In this document: positions 37,015 through 45,682 of the stretch, piece by piece
How the letters are laid out: every line of letters starts with the position of its first letter
Numbering within the stretch: position 1 is the first letter of the stretch
Origin: Oxalobacteraceae bacterium
Lineage (GTDB): Bacteria; Pseudomonadota; Gammaproteobacteria; Burkholderiales; Burkholderiaceae_D
NCBI GenBank assembly: GCA_030698225.1
Contig: JAUYNR010000081.1
Location: 25,322 to 89,321, forward strand
Length of the DNA stretch: 64,000 nt
Reading direction: 5' to 3'
The notes under the pieces: generated by a model
What the model saw: the letters and a program-made list of their open reading frames with translations, nothing else
What the model was told of the DNA's origin: nothing
Database searches by the model: none
Translations under genes and position numbers: made by a program

Positions 37015-39021
37015 CTATTCCGGCGGCGGACTGAAGAAAGCTTGCGCAACACCCAGTTCACGGGTGCGCTTGAACGGTGGCAAGCTTTGCCAGATGCGCT
37101 TGCCGTATGGCTTTGAAATCAGGCGCGGATCGCAGATCATCAATACCCCGCGATCGGCCTCGTCGCGTATCAGGCGCCCGGCGCCCTGCTTCAGCGTAAT
37201 GATGGCTTCCGGCAGCTGGTGATGCATGAAGCCGCTCAAGCCTTTCTTCTCCATCACTTCGATACGGGCCGCCAGCACCGGATCATCGGGTGGCGAAAAC
37301 GGCAATTTATCGATGATCACCAGCGACAAGGCCTCGCCGCGCACATCGACCCCTTCCCAGAAGCTCTGGCTGCCGATCAGGACCGCATTGCCGGCCGCGC
37401 GAAAGCGCTCCAGCAGTTCGGTGCGCCCGGCCTCGCCCTGCACCAGCAGCGGAAACGCCAGCTGGCGCTGCTCGAACTCGGTCCGCAAGCGCTCCGCCGC
37501 GCGGTTCACCGCCCGGATCGTGGTGCACAGCAGGAAACTGCGCCCGCCCGCAGTCTCGATCAGCGGCAGCGCGGCATCGATGACCGCGTCGGTGTAACCG
37601 GGCGAATTCGGCTGCGGCATGTGGTGCGGCACATACAGCAAACCTTGCTGTTCATAATCGAACGGACTCGGCCAGGTTTGCGCCGGCGCATTGCCCAAGC
37701 CCATTTGCGAGGCGTAATGGTTGAAATCGTTCTTCACCGCCAGCGTAGCCGAAGTGAAAATCCAGGCCCGGGGCACGCCTTCGCGCTGCTTGTTGAAGAT
37801 CGGCGCAATCGATAGCGGCGTGCGGTGCAATTGCAGCGACGCGGAAAACGCTTCCACCCACAGCACGCATTCCTGGCCGGCACCGGATTTGTCATCGGCA
37901 GTGGTGGCTGGCGCAGCCTGCGGTGCATTCCATTGAGCTAGCCTGGCACCGAGTTCGATCGCGCGGCTGCGGCATTGCTCGATGGTCTCCGCGCGTTCGG
38001 CCTGGCTCTCCAGCGTTTCGATCATCGCGCGAAACTCCTTGCGCAAGGCCTCCAGCGCCGGGAAAAATTCGGACGAAGCGGCAATCTGGCTCACCGAGAA
38101 GCGCACGAAATCCTGCGGGAACGCCAGCCGCAAATCGCGCGCGGCACGCTCCACCGGCATCACGACCTTGGCCCATTCGGCGCCGTCGCGCGCATGCGAC
38201 AAGCCTTCGGCCAGCACGTCGCGGCACAATTCGAGCACTTGCGAAGTCGATATGGTCTCGCCGAAAAACAGGGTCGCGGTGTCCGGCAGCTGATGCGCCT
38301 CGTCAAAGATGATGGTGTTGGCCGAAGGCAACAATTCGGCCACGCCGGTGTCCTTGAGCGCGACATCGGCAAAGAACAGGTGGTGATTGACCACCACCAC
38401 ATCTGCCTGCTGCGCTTCCTTGCGCGCTTTCATGACGAAGCAATCCTGGTAATACTGGCATTCGGCGCCCATGCAGGTGTCGCGGGTGGAGGTCACCAGG
38501 TTCCAGATCAGCGCGGTTTCGGGCACTTGCGCCAGTTCCGCCTTGTCGCCCGAACTGGTGGTTTTCATGAAGCGCGAAATGGCGCGCAGATGGCCGACGT
38601 CGTCGCGCGAGGTCAGGCGGCCGTTCTCCAGCGTGCGCTCCAGATGATAGTGGCAGACATAATTGGCGCGCCCCTTGAGCAGCGCCACCGATACCGGCAC
38701 ATTGAGCGCGCGGCGCACGGTCGGGATGTCGCGCAGAAACAGCTGATCCTGCAGATTCTTGGTGCCGGTCGAGACGATCACCTTGCCGCCCCAGAGCAGC
38801 GCCGGCACCAGATAGGCAAAGGTCTTGCCGGTGCCGGTGCCGGCTTCTGCGATCAGGGTGGTCTGGCCGGCGATCGCGTTGGCAATCGCTTTCGCCATTT
38901 CGGTCTGCGACTGGCGCGCCCGAAAGCCGCCGACTTCCTGCCCCAGGCGCCCGGCAGGGCCGAACAGCTGATCGATATCGGCATCATGCATGCCCTGCGC
39001 TGCGGAAGAGTCTTCAGTCAA
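37015..39021 (-). CDS. DinG/YoaA-type ATP-dependent DNA helicase
   Basis: A 668-residue superfamily 2 helicase with a probable [4Fe-4S] cluster. Walker A is AEAGTGTGKT near residue 58, and the DEAH box is FDEAHQLP. Four cysteines match the cluster ligands: YVCHYH (about 118), DTCMGAEC and DCFVM (about 185-197). Relatives unwind R-loops and aid repair and replication restart. The DUF465 gene lies upstream on the same strand. Confidence 0.9.
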   Translation of the reverse strand: MTEDSSAAQGMHDADIDQLFGPAGRLGQEVGGFRARQSQTEMAKAIANAIAGQTTLIAEAGTGTGKTFAYLVPALLWGGKVIVSTGTKNLQDQLFLRDIPTVRRALNVPVSVALLKGRANYVCHYHLERTLENGRLTSRDDVGHLRAISRFMKTTSSGDKAELAQVPETALIWNLVTSTRDTCMGAECQYYQDCFVMKARKEAQQADVVVVNHHLFFADVALKDTGVAELLPSANTIIFDEAHQLPDTATLFFGETISTSQVLELCRDVLAEGLSHARDGAEWAKVVMPVERAARDLRLAFPQDFVRFSVSQIAASSEFFPALEALRKEFRAMIETLESQAERAETIEQCRSRAIELGARLAQWNAPQAAPATTADDKSGAGQECVLWVEAFSASLQLHRTPLSIAPIFNKQREGVPRAWIFTSATLAVKNDFNHYASQMGLGNAPAQTWPSPFDYEQQGLLYVPHHMPQPNSPGYTDAVIDAALPLIETAGGRSFLLCTTIRAVNRAAERLRTEFEQRQLAFPLLVQGEAGRTELLERFRAAGNAVLIGSQSFWEGVDVRGEALSLVIIDKLPFSPPDDPVLAARIEVMEKKGLSGFMHHQLPEAIITLKQGAGRLIRDEADRGVLMICDPRLISKPYGKRIWQSLPPFKRTRELGVAQAFFSPPPE

Positions 39022-39082
39022 GATGGCTAACGAGGTTAAATCGCCCAGGGTAAGGGAACGCGCCGGAAATTACGGTCGTCAT

Positions 39083-39289
39083 TCAGGCCGGAACATCCGG
39101 AACAAGCTGAATTTTCAGCAAGGTTATGTGATCTTTCAATTGCAGCTTGCGTTTCTTCAGGCGCCGCAATTGCAGCTCGTCCGGCAGTCCGCCCAGGATC
39201 AGCGCATCGATTACCGCATCCAGATCACGGTGCTCGACTTCCAGTTCAATGATGCGACGCTGCGTAAGTTCCGGAATTGGTGTAGTCAT
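39083..39289 (-). CDS. DUF465 (YdcH-like) protein
   Basis: A 68-residue coiled-coil protein of the DUF465 family (like E. coli YdcH). The typical repeats IIELEVEHRDLDAVIDAL and LQLRRLKKRKLQLKDHI form two helices. Function unknown. It stands 61 bases before the DinG-type gene on the same strand and may share its transcript. Confidence 0.85.
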   Translation of the reverse strand: MTTPIPELTQRRIIELEVEHRDLDAVIDALILGGLPDELQLRRLKKRKLQLKDHITLLKIQLVPDVPA

Positions 39290-39523
39290 GTGGTGGCACC
39301 CAACAAAAAATTTGCAAATTCATCCGACCGTCATCATTGCATATCCAGCGTGCAATACAGTAGTATTGACGGCCAATCTGGTCGCGACAAGCTGCAACTT
39401 TGACGGGGACTGCCGCAGTGCGCGGTACCGAGTTCGCCGTGCTCCCCACTCCGGCAGACTCTCCGGCACAGGAATTTGTCGCCCGAAGGCATTCAGACTG
39501 ACAGTTTAATCTACCCCGAACAC

Positions 39524-40345
39524 ATGAGCCAATACAAGTTAGAAGCAGGCACCGGACGACACATCGGCGACCGTCAGGAACAGCAGGATCGGGTTGCGCT
39601 GTTTGCCGCCCCCAAGGCCCCCGGCTACATGATGGCGGTAGTGGCAGACGGTATGGGCGGGCGCACCGGCGGCGCATTGGCGGCGGAACAAATCATCAAC
39701 TCCGCGCAACAGTTATTCAACGAATTCTCGCCCGGACTGGAAACGGTTGAATTCCTGCTGGGAAAAATCGTGCATGAAGCCCACAGCATTATCAAGCTGA
39801 GCGGTCTCTCATCCGAAAAAGAACCGCACAGCACCATGGTCGCGCTGGTCATCAGCCCGCAACAGCACGCCGTCTGGGCCCATGTCGGCGATTCGCGCCT
39901 GTATTTTTTTGAAGGGCCGAACCGCATCCACTGCACGGTTGACCACTCGTATGTGGAAAGGCTGGTCAGCGAAGGCAAGCTAAGCCGGCAGGAAGCAAAA
40001 AATCACCCGCTCTCCAACATACTGGTCAATGCGCTGGGCTCCCACAAGAACGAACCCTATGTCACGTTCGGGCAACACGATAAGCTGCTACCCGGACACG
40101 CATTCCTGCTCTGTAGCGACGGTTTGTGGCATTATTTTTCGGAGCTCGAAATGGGTGCGGCAATCGCCATGAATTCGCCCCGCAGCGCGTCTGAAATGCT
40201 GATCAGAAAGGCCCGGGAGCGGGCCAACGGCAGCGGCGATAACTGCAGCATGGCAATCGTCAAACTGGTCGGCCCTGCAAAAAAAACATCCGGCAAGCAC
40301 CCGACAAGACAATTCGGACGCTCCGGCAAACCATCAGGGTTTTGA
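39524..40345 (+). CDS. PP2C-type serine/threonine phosphatase
   Basis: A 273-residue protein phosphatase of the PPM/PP2C family. Metal-binding motifs are in order: DGMGGRTGG (about residue 40), GDSRLYFF (about 123), CSDGLWHY (about 198) and SGDNCSMAIV near the end. The C-terminal 25 residues are basic and unlike the family. The ATG lies after weak Shine-Dalgarno sequence; a 16-codon longer reading is possible. The 3' end overlaps the convergent gene by 12 bases. The kinase partner is not in the window. Confidence 0.88.
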   Translation: MSQYKLEAGTGRHIGDRQEQQDRVALFAAPKAPGYMMAVVADGMGGRTGGALAAEQIINSAQQLFNEFSPGLETVEFLLGKIVHEAHSIIKLSGLSSEKEPHSTMVALVISPQQHAVWAHVGDSRLYFFEGPNRIHCTVDHSYVERLVSEGKLSRQEAKNHPLSNILVNALGSHKNEPYVTFGQHDKLLPGHAFLLCSDGLWHYFSELEMGAAIAMNSPRSASEMLIRKARERANGSGDNCSMAIVKLVGPAKKTSGKHPTRQFGRSGKPSGF

Positions 40346-41080
40346 TGCCGGCGTTGCCAATGCCGGAACCGGAGCTGCCGGCGAGCCTTTTGTTGCCGCT
40401 GGCGGCTGAATTTTCCGGTCGCGGTCTTTTTCGGCCTTTCTGGCCGCGATGTCGCGCTGATGCGCCTGCGCTTTCCTGATCTTCCTGTCGTAAGCGGCGA
40501 CATTCGCCGCGCGTTTCTGCGCCTCGGCTGCGGTCTGCGTCTGCGGGCGCTGTTGCCGGACCTGCCGGCCGGCGTGCTGTGCCGGTGCTTGTTCATTGCG
40601 CATGCTCTGGCTGTTTTTTACTGCACGCGCCTGCGCGTCTTGTTGTGCATGCTGCTCGTTCCGGACCGTTTCCGCTGCCCGTTCCTGCCGTCTGTCGGCC
40701 AGCGCCTGATCTTTCCCGGCTGCCTGAATGCGCCGCATTACCGTATCTGCCTCGGTCTGTACCCGGCGCACCGGCTCAACAGCGGCGCGGCGGTGCTCTT
40801 TCACCATATCGCGGCATGAATTGACAAAAAATGCTGTGTCGCAGGCCAGTCCGTCCTGCGTATATTGCCGTTCGATCCTCGCATTTTCGCTGGCCGCTTG
40901 CTGCCGCGCACTCTCGGCCGCCTCGACGGTTGTGATCGAACCCGCTGGAAAACGGGCAGACAGCTCTGCGCCGGCATCCTGCGCCACCGCGCTGCAGGCA
41001 GACAGCGCCAGCAGCGCGCACAACAGGATACGATGCATCAGAGGCGGGAGCATGCGATGCGTGTTCAATGGGTAAGTCAT
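40334..41080 (-). CDS. Basic secreted protein, coupled to zapE
   Basis: A 248-residue protein that I cannot assign to a family. It has a signal-like segment (MHRILLCALLALSACSAVA, from residue 15) and a long Arg, Lys, Gln and Ala-rich tail predicted to be coiled or disordered. Two cysteines lie near residues 79 and 87 (ACDTAFFVNSC), which could be disulfide bonded. The first ATG overlaps the zapE stop (TAATG), so translation is coupled, but the ATG at 41038 directly before the signal segment is an alternative start. Confidence 0.6.
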   Translation of the reverse strand: MTYPLNTHRMLPPLMHRILLCALLALSACSAVAQDAGAELSARFPAGSITTVEAAESARQQAASENARIERQYTQDGLACDTAFFVNSCRDMVKEHRRAAVEPVRRVQTEADTVMRRIQAAGKDQALADRRQERAAETVRNEQHAQQDAQARAVKNSQSMRNEQAPAQHAGRQVRQQRPQTQTAAEAQKRAANVAAYDRKIRKAQAHQRDIAARKAEKDRDRKIQPPAATKGSPAAPVPALATPASKP

Positions 41081-42183
41081 TACACCAATCCCGCAATTGT
41101 CTCGCGTCGCTCGGACTGCATGTACTCGCGCGATTGCATCTCGATGATGCGGGAAACGGTTCGATGGAATTCATGGGCCAGCATGCCTTCCGTGTACAGT
41201 TCTTCCGGTTCGACCGCGGCCGACATGATCAGCTTTATCCTGTTGTCATAAAACACGTCGATGAGCCAGGTGAAGCGCCGCGCCTCGGAGGACATCGCGG
41301 CTGAAAGGTGCGGAATGCCGGACAGGATGACGGTATGAAAGCAGCTGGCAATTTCAAGATAATCGTTTTGCGAACGCGGCCCGCCGCACAAGGTCGCAAA
41401 GTCAAACCAGACTACGCCGCCGGCGCGACGCAAAGCCTTGATCTCGCGCGCCTCGATATGGATGCGTGGATCTTCATCGGCGATGTCGGCAATGCCGGCA
41501 TAGGCTTCGCGCAGCGCGTGATCGGCCTCGGCGCCCAGCGGGGCATGGTAAGACGCCACCTGTTCCAATGCGCGTTTGCGATAATCCAGGCCGGTATCGA
41601 CATTCATCACGTCGAGATTATTCTTGAGCAAGGCTATGGTCGGCAACATCCGGTCGCGATGCAGGCCATCCGGATACAGCGTGTCCGGCGCATAGTTGGA
41701 GGTGATGATGAACGATACGCCGTTTTCGAACAGTGCCCGCATCAGGTTGTACAGGATCATTGCATCGGCGATATCGGACACATGAAACTCGTCGAAGCAG
41801 ATCAGCCGGTATTTCTTGGCGATGCGACGCGCCACTTCGTCCAGCGGGTTTGCCACGCCCTTGAATTCATCCAGCTGGCGATGCACATTGCGCATGAATT
41901 CATGAAAATGCACCCTTGTCTTGCGCACCACCGGCACCACCGAATAAAAACTATCCATCAGGAACGATTTGCCGCGTCCGACGCCGCCCCACATGTACAG
42001 CCCCCGCGGCAAAGCAGGCCGGTTGATCAAGCGCTTGAACTTGCTGGAACGCTGCGATTTGAACGCAACCCATTCATCAAAGCTCTGCTGCAGGCGCATT
42101 ACCGCACGGCGCTGGGCCTCATCCGACTGGAAGCCGCGCGCAGACAGCGCGTGCTCGTAATACTGCTGGACATTCATTCGCAT
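41080..42183 (-). CDS. zapE: Cell division protein ZapE (AFG1-like ATPase)
   Basis: A 367-residue P-loop ATPase. Walker A is GGVGRGKSFLMD near residue 66, Walker B is LICFDEFHVSD near 128, and the AFG1 family end is present. ZapE acts on FtsZ rings in growth under low oxygen or heat. In this window it closes the TCA block downstream of lpdA, a location seen in many Burkholderiales. Confidence 0.92.
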   Translation of the reverse strand: MRMNVQQYYEHALSARGFQSDEAQRRAVMRLQQSFDEWVAFKSQRSSKFKRLINRPALPRGLYMWGGVGRGKSFLMDSFYSVVPVVRKTRVHFHEFMRNVHRQLDEFKGVANPLDEVARRIAKKYRLICFDEFHVSDIADAMILYNLMRALFENGVSFIITSNYAPDTLYPDGLHRDRMLPTIALLKNNLDVMNVDTGLDYRKRALEQVASYHAPLGAEADHALREAYAGIADIADEDPRIHIEAREIKALRRAGGVVWFDFATLCGGPRSQNDYLEIASCFHTVILSGIPHLSAAMSSEARRFTWLIDVFYDNRIKLIMSAAVEPEELYTEGMLAHEFHRTVSRIIEMQSREYMQSERRETIAGLV

Positions 42184-42352
42184 TTATTTCACTTCCATGG
42201 TGAGCACCATTCCGACTCGACAAAGAGGCCGGAGAACAGCCGGCGGGTGCCCGTCGCCGCAATTCTGAGATGGCAGAAAAGCTGCCGATAATTGATATTT
42301 ATGCGATGCCACGATTTTGCCACGCTCGATTTCAGTGTTTTACACTGAAAAT

Positions 42353-42423
42353 ATACTGCATATTGTATTTTTTTAATATCCACACAATACATGCGACAAA
42401 GTTCGTATTTTTTGCCATACCCC
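42353..42423 (+). repeat. 71-bp intergenic repeat, copy 8
   Basis: ATACTGCATATTGTATTTTT at the left, ACATGCG in the centre and TTTTTTGCCATACCCC at the right. It lies between the zapE start and the frameshifted lipoprotein gene. Confidence 0.75.
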
Positions 42424-42458
42424 AGGTAGTAGCTGAAAAGCGCGGCCAGTCGGAGCGA

Positions 42459-42843
42459 TCACAGCGGCTTCATCTCGACCGTGATGCGTGCCGGATAGGC
42501 AGTTCGGCCCGAACTGACTGGAAAATTCAGGCCAACCCCAAAGCCCACATTGCCTCCGCTGCCCCCCAGGCCGATGCCGACGCTGGAGCCGCTCGCGCCA
42601 ACCCCAAGCGCTTGATACACCACTTCCGCGCTGCGATAACCAGTTTGGCTGCACAGCACATGCAAATCGCCACCGCTGTCGCCAGGATAGACCTTGCCTG
42701 GCGATTATTTTCCAACTGCCTGCATTGCTTGAAACGGTGCAGGCGACACCTGTCAATAAGCGACCTTGTGCCGCCGTCACCCGGCCCTGCGGCTGCACAC
42801 GCGACGAGCGCAAGTGGCAGCAGCAGGGTGAGGCGACGCATCG
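42459..42843 (-). pseudogene. Frameshifted small lipoprotein gene
   Basis: On the minus strand, the start reads MRRLTLLLPLALVACAAAGP, a lipoprotein signal. The next part (LLTGVACTVSSNAGSWKI) is in a second frame, and the rest (GKVYPGDSGGDLHVLCSQTG through a glycine-rich tail) in a third. Joined, the product looks like an intact small lipoprotein of about 125 residues. Two indels are needed, so it is a pseudogene, or the assembly contains errors. It lies 8 bases downstream of lpdA on the same strand. Confidence 0.6.
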
Positions 42844-42851
42844 CAGTTTCC

Positions 42852-44279
42852 TCAGAAATTGAGTGCGCGCTTGTCCACCGCCAGCGCCGCTTCCTTGGTC
42901 GCTTCCGACAGCGAAGGATGGGCATGGCAGATACGGGCAATATCTTCGGCGGAGGCGCGGAATTCCATCGCCACCACGGCCTCGGAAATCAATTCGGAAG
43001 CCATCGGGCCGATGATGTGCACACCCAGGATTTCGTCCGACTTGGCATCGGCCAGGAACTTGACCATGCCCGAAGTATCGCCCAGCGCCCGGGCACGACC
43101 GTTGGCCAGGAACGGGAAAACACCTGCTTTATAAGCGATGCCTTCGGTCTTCAGTTGCTGCTCGGTCTTGCCGACCCAGGCGATCTCGGGCGAGGTGTAA
43201 ATGACCCAGGGAATCGTGTTGAAGTTGACGTGACCATGCTGGCCGGCAATGCGCTCAGCGACAGCAACGCCCTCTTCTTCCGCCTTGTGCGCCAGCATCG
43301 GTCCGCGCACCACATCGCCGACCGCCCAGACGTTGGGCAAGTTGGTCTTGCAGTCGGCATCCACCGCAACGAAGCCGCGCTCGTCGAGTTGCAAGCCGAC
43401 CGACTCGGTATTCAAGCCGTTGGTGTTCGGTACCCGGCCGATCGAGACGATCAGCTTGTCGAAAACGGCCTTTTGATCTTTGCCCTGATCGTCCGTGTAG
43501 GCAACCGACACATCCTTCTTGCCGACCGTGATTGCGCCGATTTTTACGCCCAGATGGATCGTCAAGCCCTGCTTGGTGAACAGTTTGTGCGCTTCCTTGG
43601 CGATCTGCTGATCGACCGCACCGAGGAAGGCAGGCAGAGCTTCCAGGACCGTTACCTCGGCACCCAAGCGGCGCCAGACGCTGCCCATCTCAAGCCCGAT
43701 CACGCCGGCACCGATGACGCCGAGTCTTTTCGGCGTTGCATTCATTGCCAGGGCGCCGCTATTCGAAAGAATCAGTTTTTCATCGAATTCCGCCCCCGGC
43801 AATGCGCGCGCATTCGATCCGGTGGCGATGATGACGTGCTTAGCGATCAATGTTTCTTCATTGGCACCGGCAACCGCGACGGTATAGCCGCTGGCATCGC
43901 CTTTGACGAAAGATGCAATGCCGTGAAAGAACGCAACCTTGTTTTTCTTGAGCAGGTAGAGAATGCCGTCGTTATTCTGTTTGACGACAGTATCCTTGCG
44001 CGCCAGCATCTGACCGACATTGAAGCTCAGGCCCTTGATTTCAATCCCATGGTCGGCGAATCCGTGTCCTGCATGTTCAAAATGCTCGGACGACTGCAGC
44101 AGCGCCTTCGACGGGATGCAACCCACATTGGTGCAGGTTCCGCCGGGTGCAGGGCCACCCTTGGCATTTTTCCAGCCATCGATGCATGCCACCGCAAAAC
44201 CCAGTTGGGCAGCACGGATCGCCGCAATATAGCCGCCAGGGCCGCCGCCAATAACAACAACATCAAAATTTTTCGACAT
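42852..44279 (-). CDS. lpdA: Dihydrolipoyl dehydrogenase (E3)
   Basis: A 475-residue flavoprotein that reoxidises lipoamide for 2-oxoglutarate dehydrogenase. The FAD motif [13 protein letters not shown] starts near residue 10, the redox disulfide is [16 protein letters not shown] and the C-terminal base motif is [12 protein letters not shown] 44279 is preferred over the one four codons earlier. It follows odhB with an 80-base gap, so E1, E2 and E3 of the complex are together. Confidence 0.95.
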   Translation of the reverse strand: MSKNFDVVVIGGGPGGYIAAIRAAQLGFAVACIDGWKNAKGGPAPGGTCTNVGCIPSKALLQSSEHFEHAGHGFADHGIEIKGLSFNVGQMLARKDTVVKQNNDGILYLLKKNKVAFFHGIASFVKGDASGYTVAVAGANEETLIAKHVIIATGSNARALPGAEFDEKLILSNSGALAMNATPKRLGVIGAGVIGLEMGSVWRRLGAEVTVLEALPAFLGAVDQQIAKEAHKLFTKQGLTIHLGVKIGAITVGKKDVSVAYTDDQGKDQKAVFDKLIVSIGRVPNTNGLNTESVGLQLDERGFVAVDADCKTNLPNVWAVGDVVRGPMLAHKAEEEGVAVAERIAGQHGHVNFNTIPWVIYTSPEIAWVGKTEQQLKTEGIAYKAGVFPFLANGRARALGDTSGMVKFLADAKSDEILGVHIIGPMASELISEAVVAMEFRASAEDIARICHAHPSLSEATKEAALAVDKRALNF

Positions 44280-44359
44280 AATCAAATCCATTTAATGCAA
44301 AAAGACACAAGCGCGCAAAGGAATTCCTTGCAGGCACTGTGTCTTTTCAGCAAGTATTA

Positions 44360-45622
44360 TTACAGATCCAGCAACATGCGTGCAGGATCTTCCAGTGCAT
44401 CTTTCATCGCAACCAGGCCCAATACAGCCTCGCGTCCATCGATGATGCGGTGGTCGTAAGACATCGCAAGATAGTTCATCGGACGAATCACGATCTGGCC
44501 GTTTTCCACCACAGCACGATCCTTGGTAGCGTGAACGCCGAGAATCGCCGATTGCGGCGGATTGATGATCGGAGTCGACAGCATTGAGCCGAAAGTGCCG
44601 CCATTCGAAATCGAGAAAGTGCCGCCGGTGAGATCGTCCAGCGTCAGCTTGCCATCTTTGGCTTTCTGGCCGAATTCGCCAATTTTTCTTTCGATGTCGG
44701 CAATCGACATTTGATCGGCATTACGCAGGATCGGCACCACCAGACCGCGCGGCGAACCGACTGCGATGCCGATGTCGAAATAGCCGTGATAGACGATATC
44801 CTTGCCGTCAATCGAGGCGTTGATGATCGGGTATTTTTTCAGCGCAGCAACAGCAGCCTTGACGAAGAACGACATGAAACCCAGCTTGACGCCGTGTTCC
44901 TTTTCAAACTTGTCCTTGTATCTTGTACGCAAATCCATCACCGGCTGCATATTGACTTCATTGAACGTGGTCAGGATCGCATTGGTCGCCTGGGATTGCA
45001 GCAAACGCTCAGCGATACGGGCCCGCAGGCGGCTCATTGGGACCCGCTCTTCAGCGCGATCGCCCAGATTCAGTGCAGTCGGTGAAGTTACCTGCAGCAA
45101 AGCCGGCTTGGCAGTAGCCACAGCCAGCGGCACAACTTGTGCAGCTGCAGCAGGCTTGGCTTCCAAGGCATTGATTACATCACCTTTGGTCACGCGGCCA
45201 TCTTTGCCGCTGCCGGCGACTTGCGCAGTAGTCATATTGTTGTCTGCCAGCATTTTTGCTGCAGCCGGCATCGCAATGCCAGCTGCCGATGCAGACACCG
45301 GTGCCGATGCCTGCGCCACAGTTTCTGCCGATATGGTTACCGGAGCCGCCGACACCTGCACCGGACTCATTGCGGCCGTTGCTTCGGTGTCAATGATCGC
45401 GATGATTTCGCCGGCAACCACCGTGCTGCCGTCGCCCTTGATGATTTGCGTGATCACGCCGGCCGCCGGGGCCGGCAATTCGAGGACCACTTTATCGGTT
45501 TCCACGTCGATCAGGTTTTCATCCCGGCCAACCGTCTCGCCTTCCTTCTTATGCCATTGCAACAAGGTCGCTTCTGCGACGGATTCCGACAGTTGTGGAA
45601 CTTTAACTTCAATAATTGCCAT
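44360..45622 (-). CDS. sucB: 2-Oxoglutarate dehydrogenase E2 (dihydrolipoyl succinyltransferase)
   Basis: A 420-residue E2. The lipoyl domain is at residues 1-80 with the lipoylated lysine in ETDKVVLE. A proline and alanine-rich linker, a peripheral-subunit-binding domain (about 130-165) and the catalytic domain follow, with [15 protein letters not shown] near the end. ATG 45622 follows GGAGAATTAC. Second gene of the odhAB-lpdA set. Confidence 0.95.
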   Translation of the reverse strand: MAIIEVKVPQLSESVAEATLLQWHKKEGETVGRDENLIDVETDKVVLELPAPAAGVITQIIKGDGSTVVAGEIIAIIDTEATAAMSPVQVSAAPVTISAETVAQASAPVSASAAGIAMPAAAKMLADNNMTTAQVAGSGKDGRVTKGDVINALEAKPAAAAQVVPLAVATAKPALLQVTSPTALNLGDRAEERVPMSRLRARIAERLLQSQATNAILTTFNEVNMQPVMDLRTRYKDKFEKEHGVKLGFMSFFVKAAVAALKKYPIINASIDGKDIVYHGYFDIGIAVGSPRGLVVPILRNADQMSIADIERKIGEFGQKAKDGKLTLDDLTGGTFSISNGGTFGSMLSTPIINPPQSAILGVHATKDRAVVENGQIVIRPMNYLAMSYDHRIIDGREAVLGLVAMKDALEDPARMLLDL

Positions 45623-45682
45623 GTAATTCTCCGTATCTGTTTGTTCAAGTGGGGCAGGCATTGCTGCCTTGCCACCCGCTCA

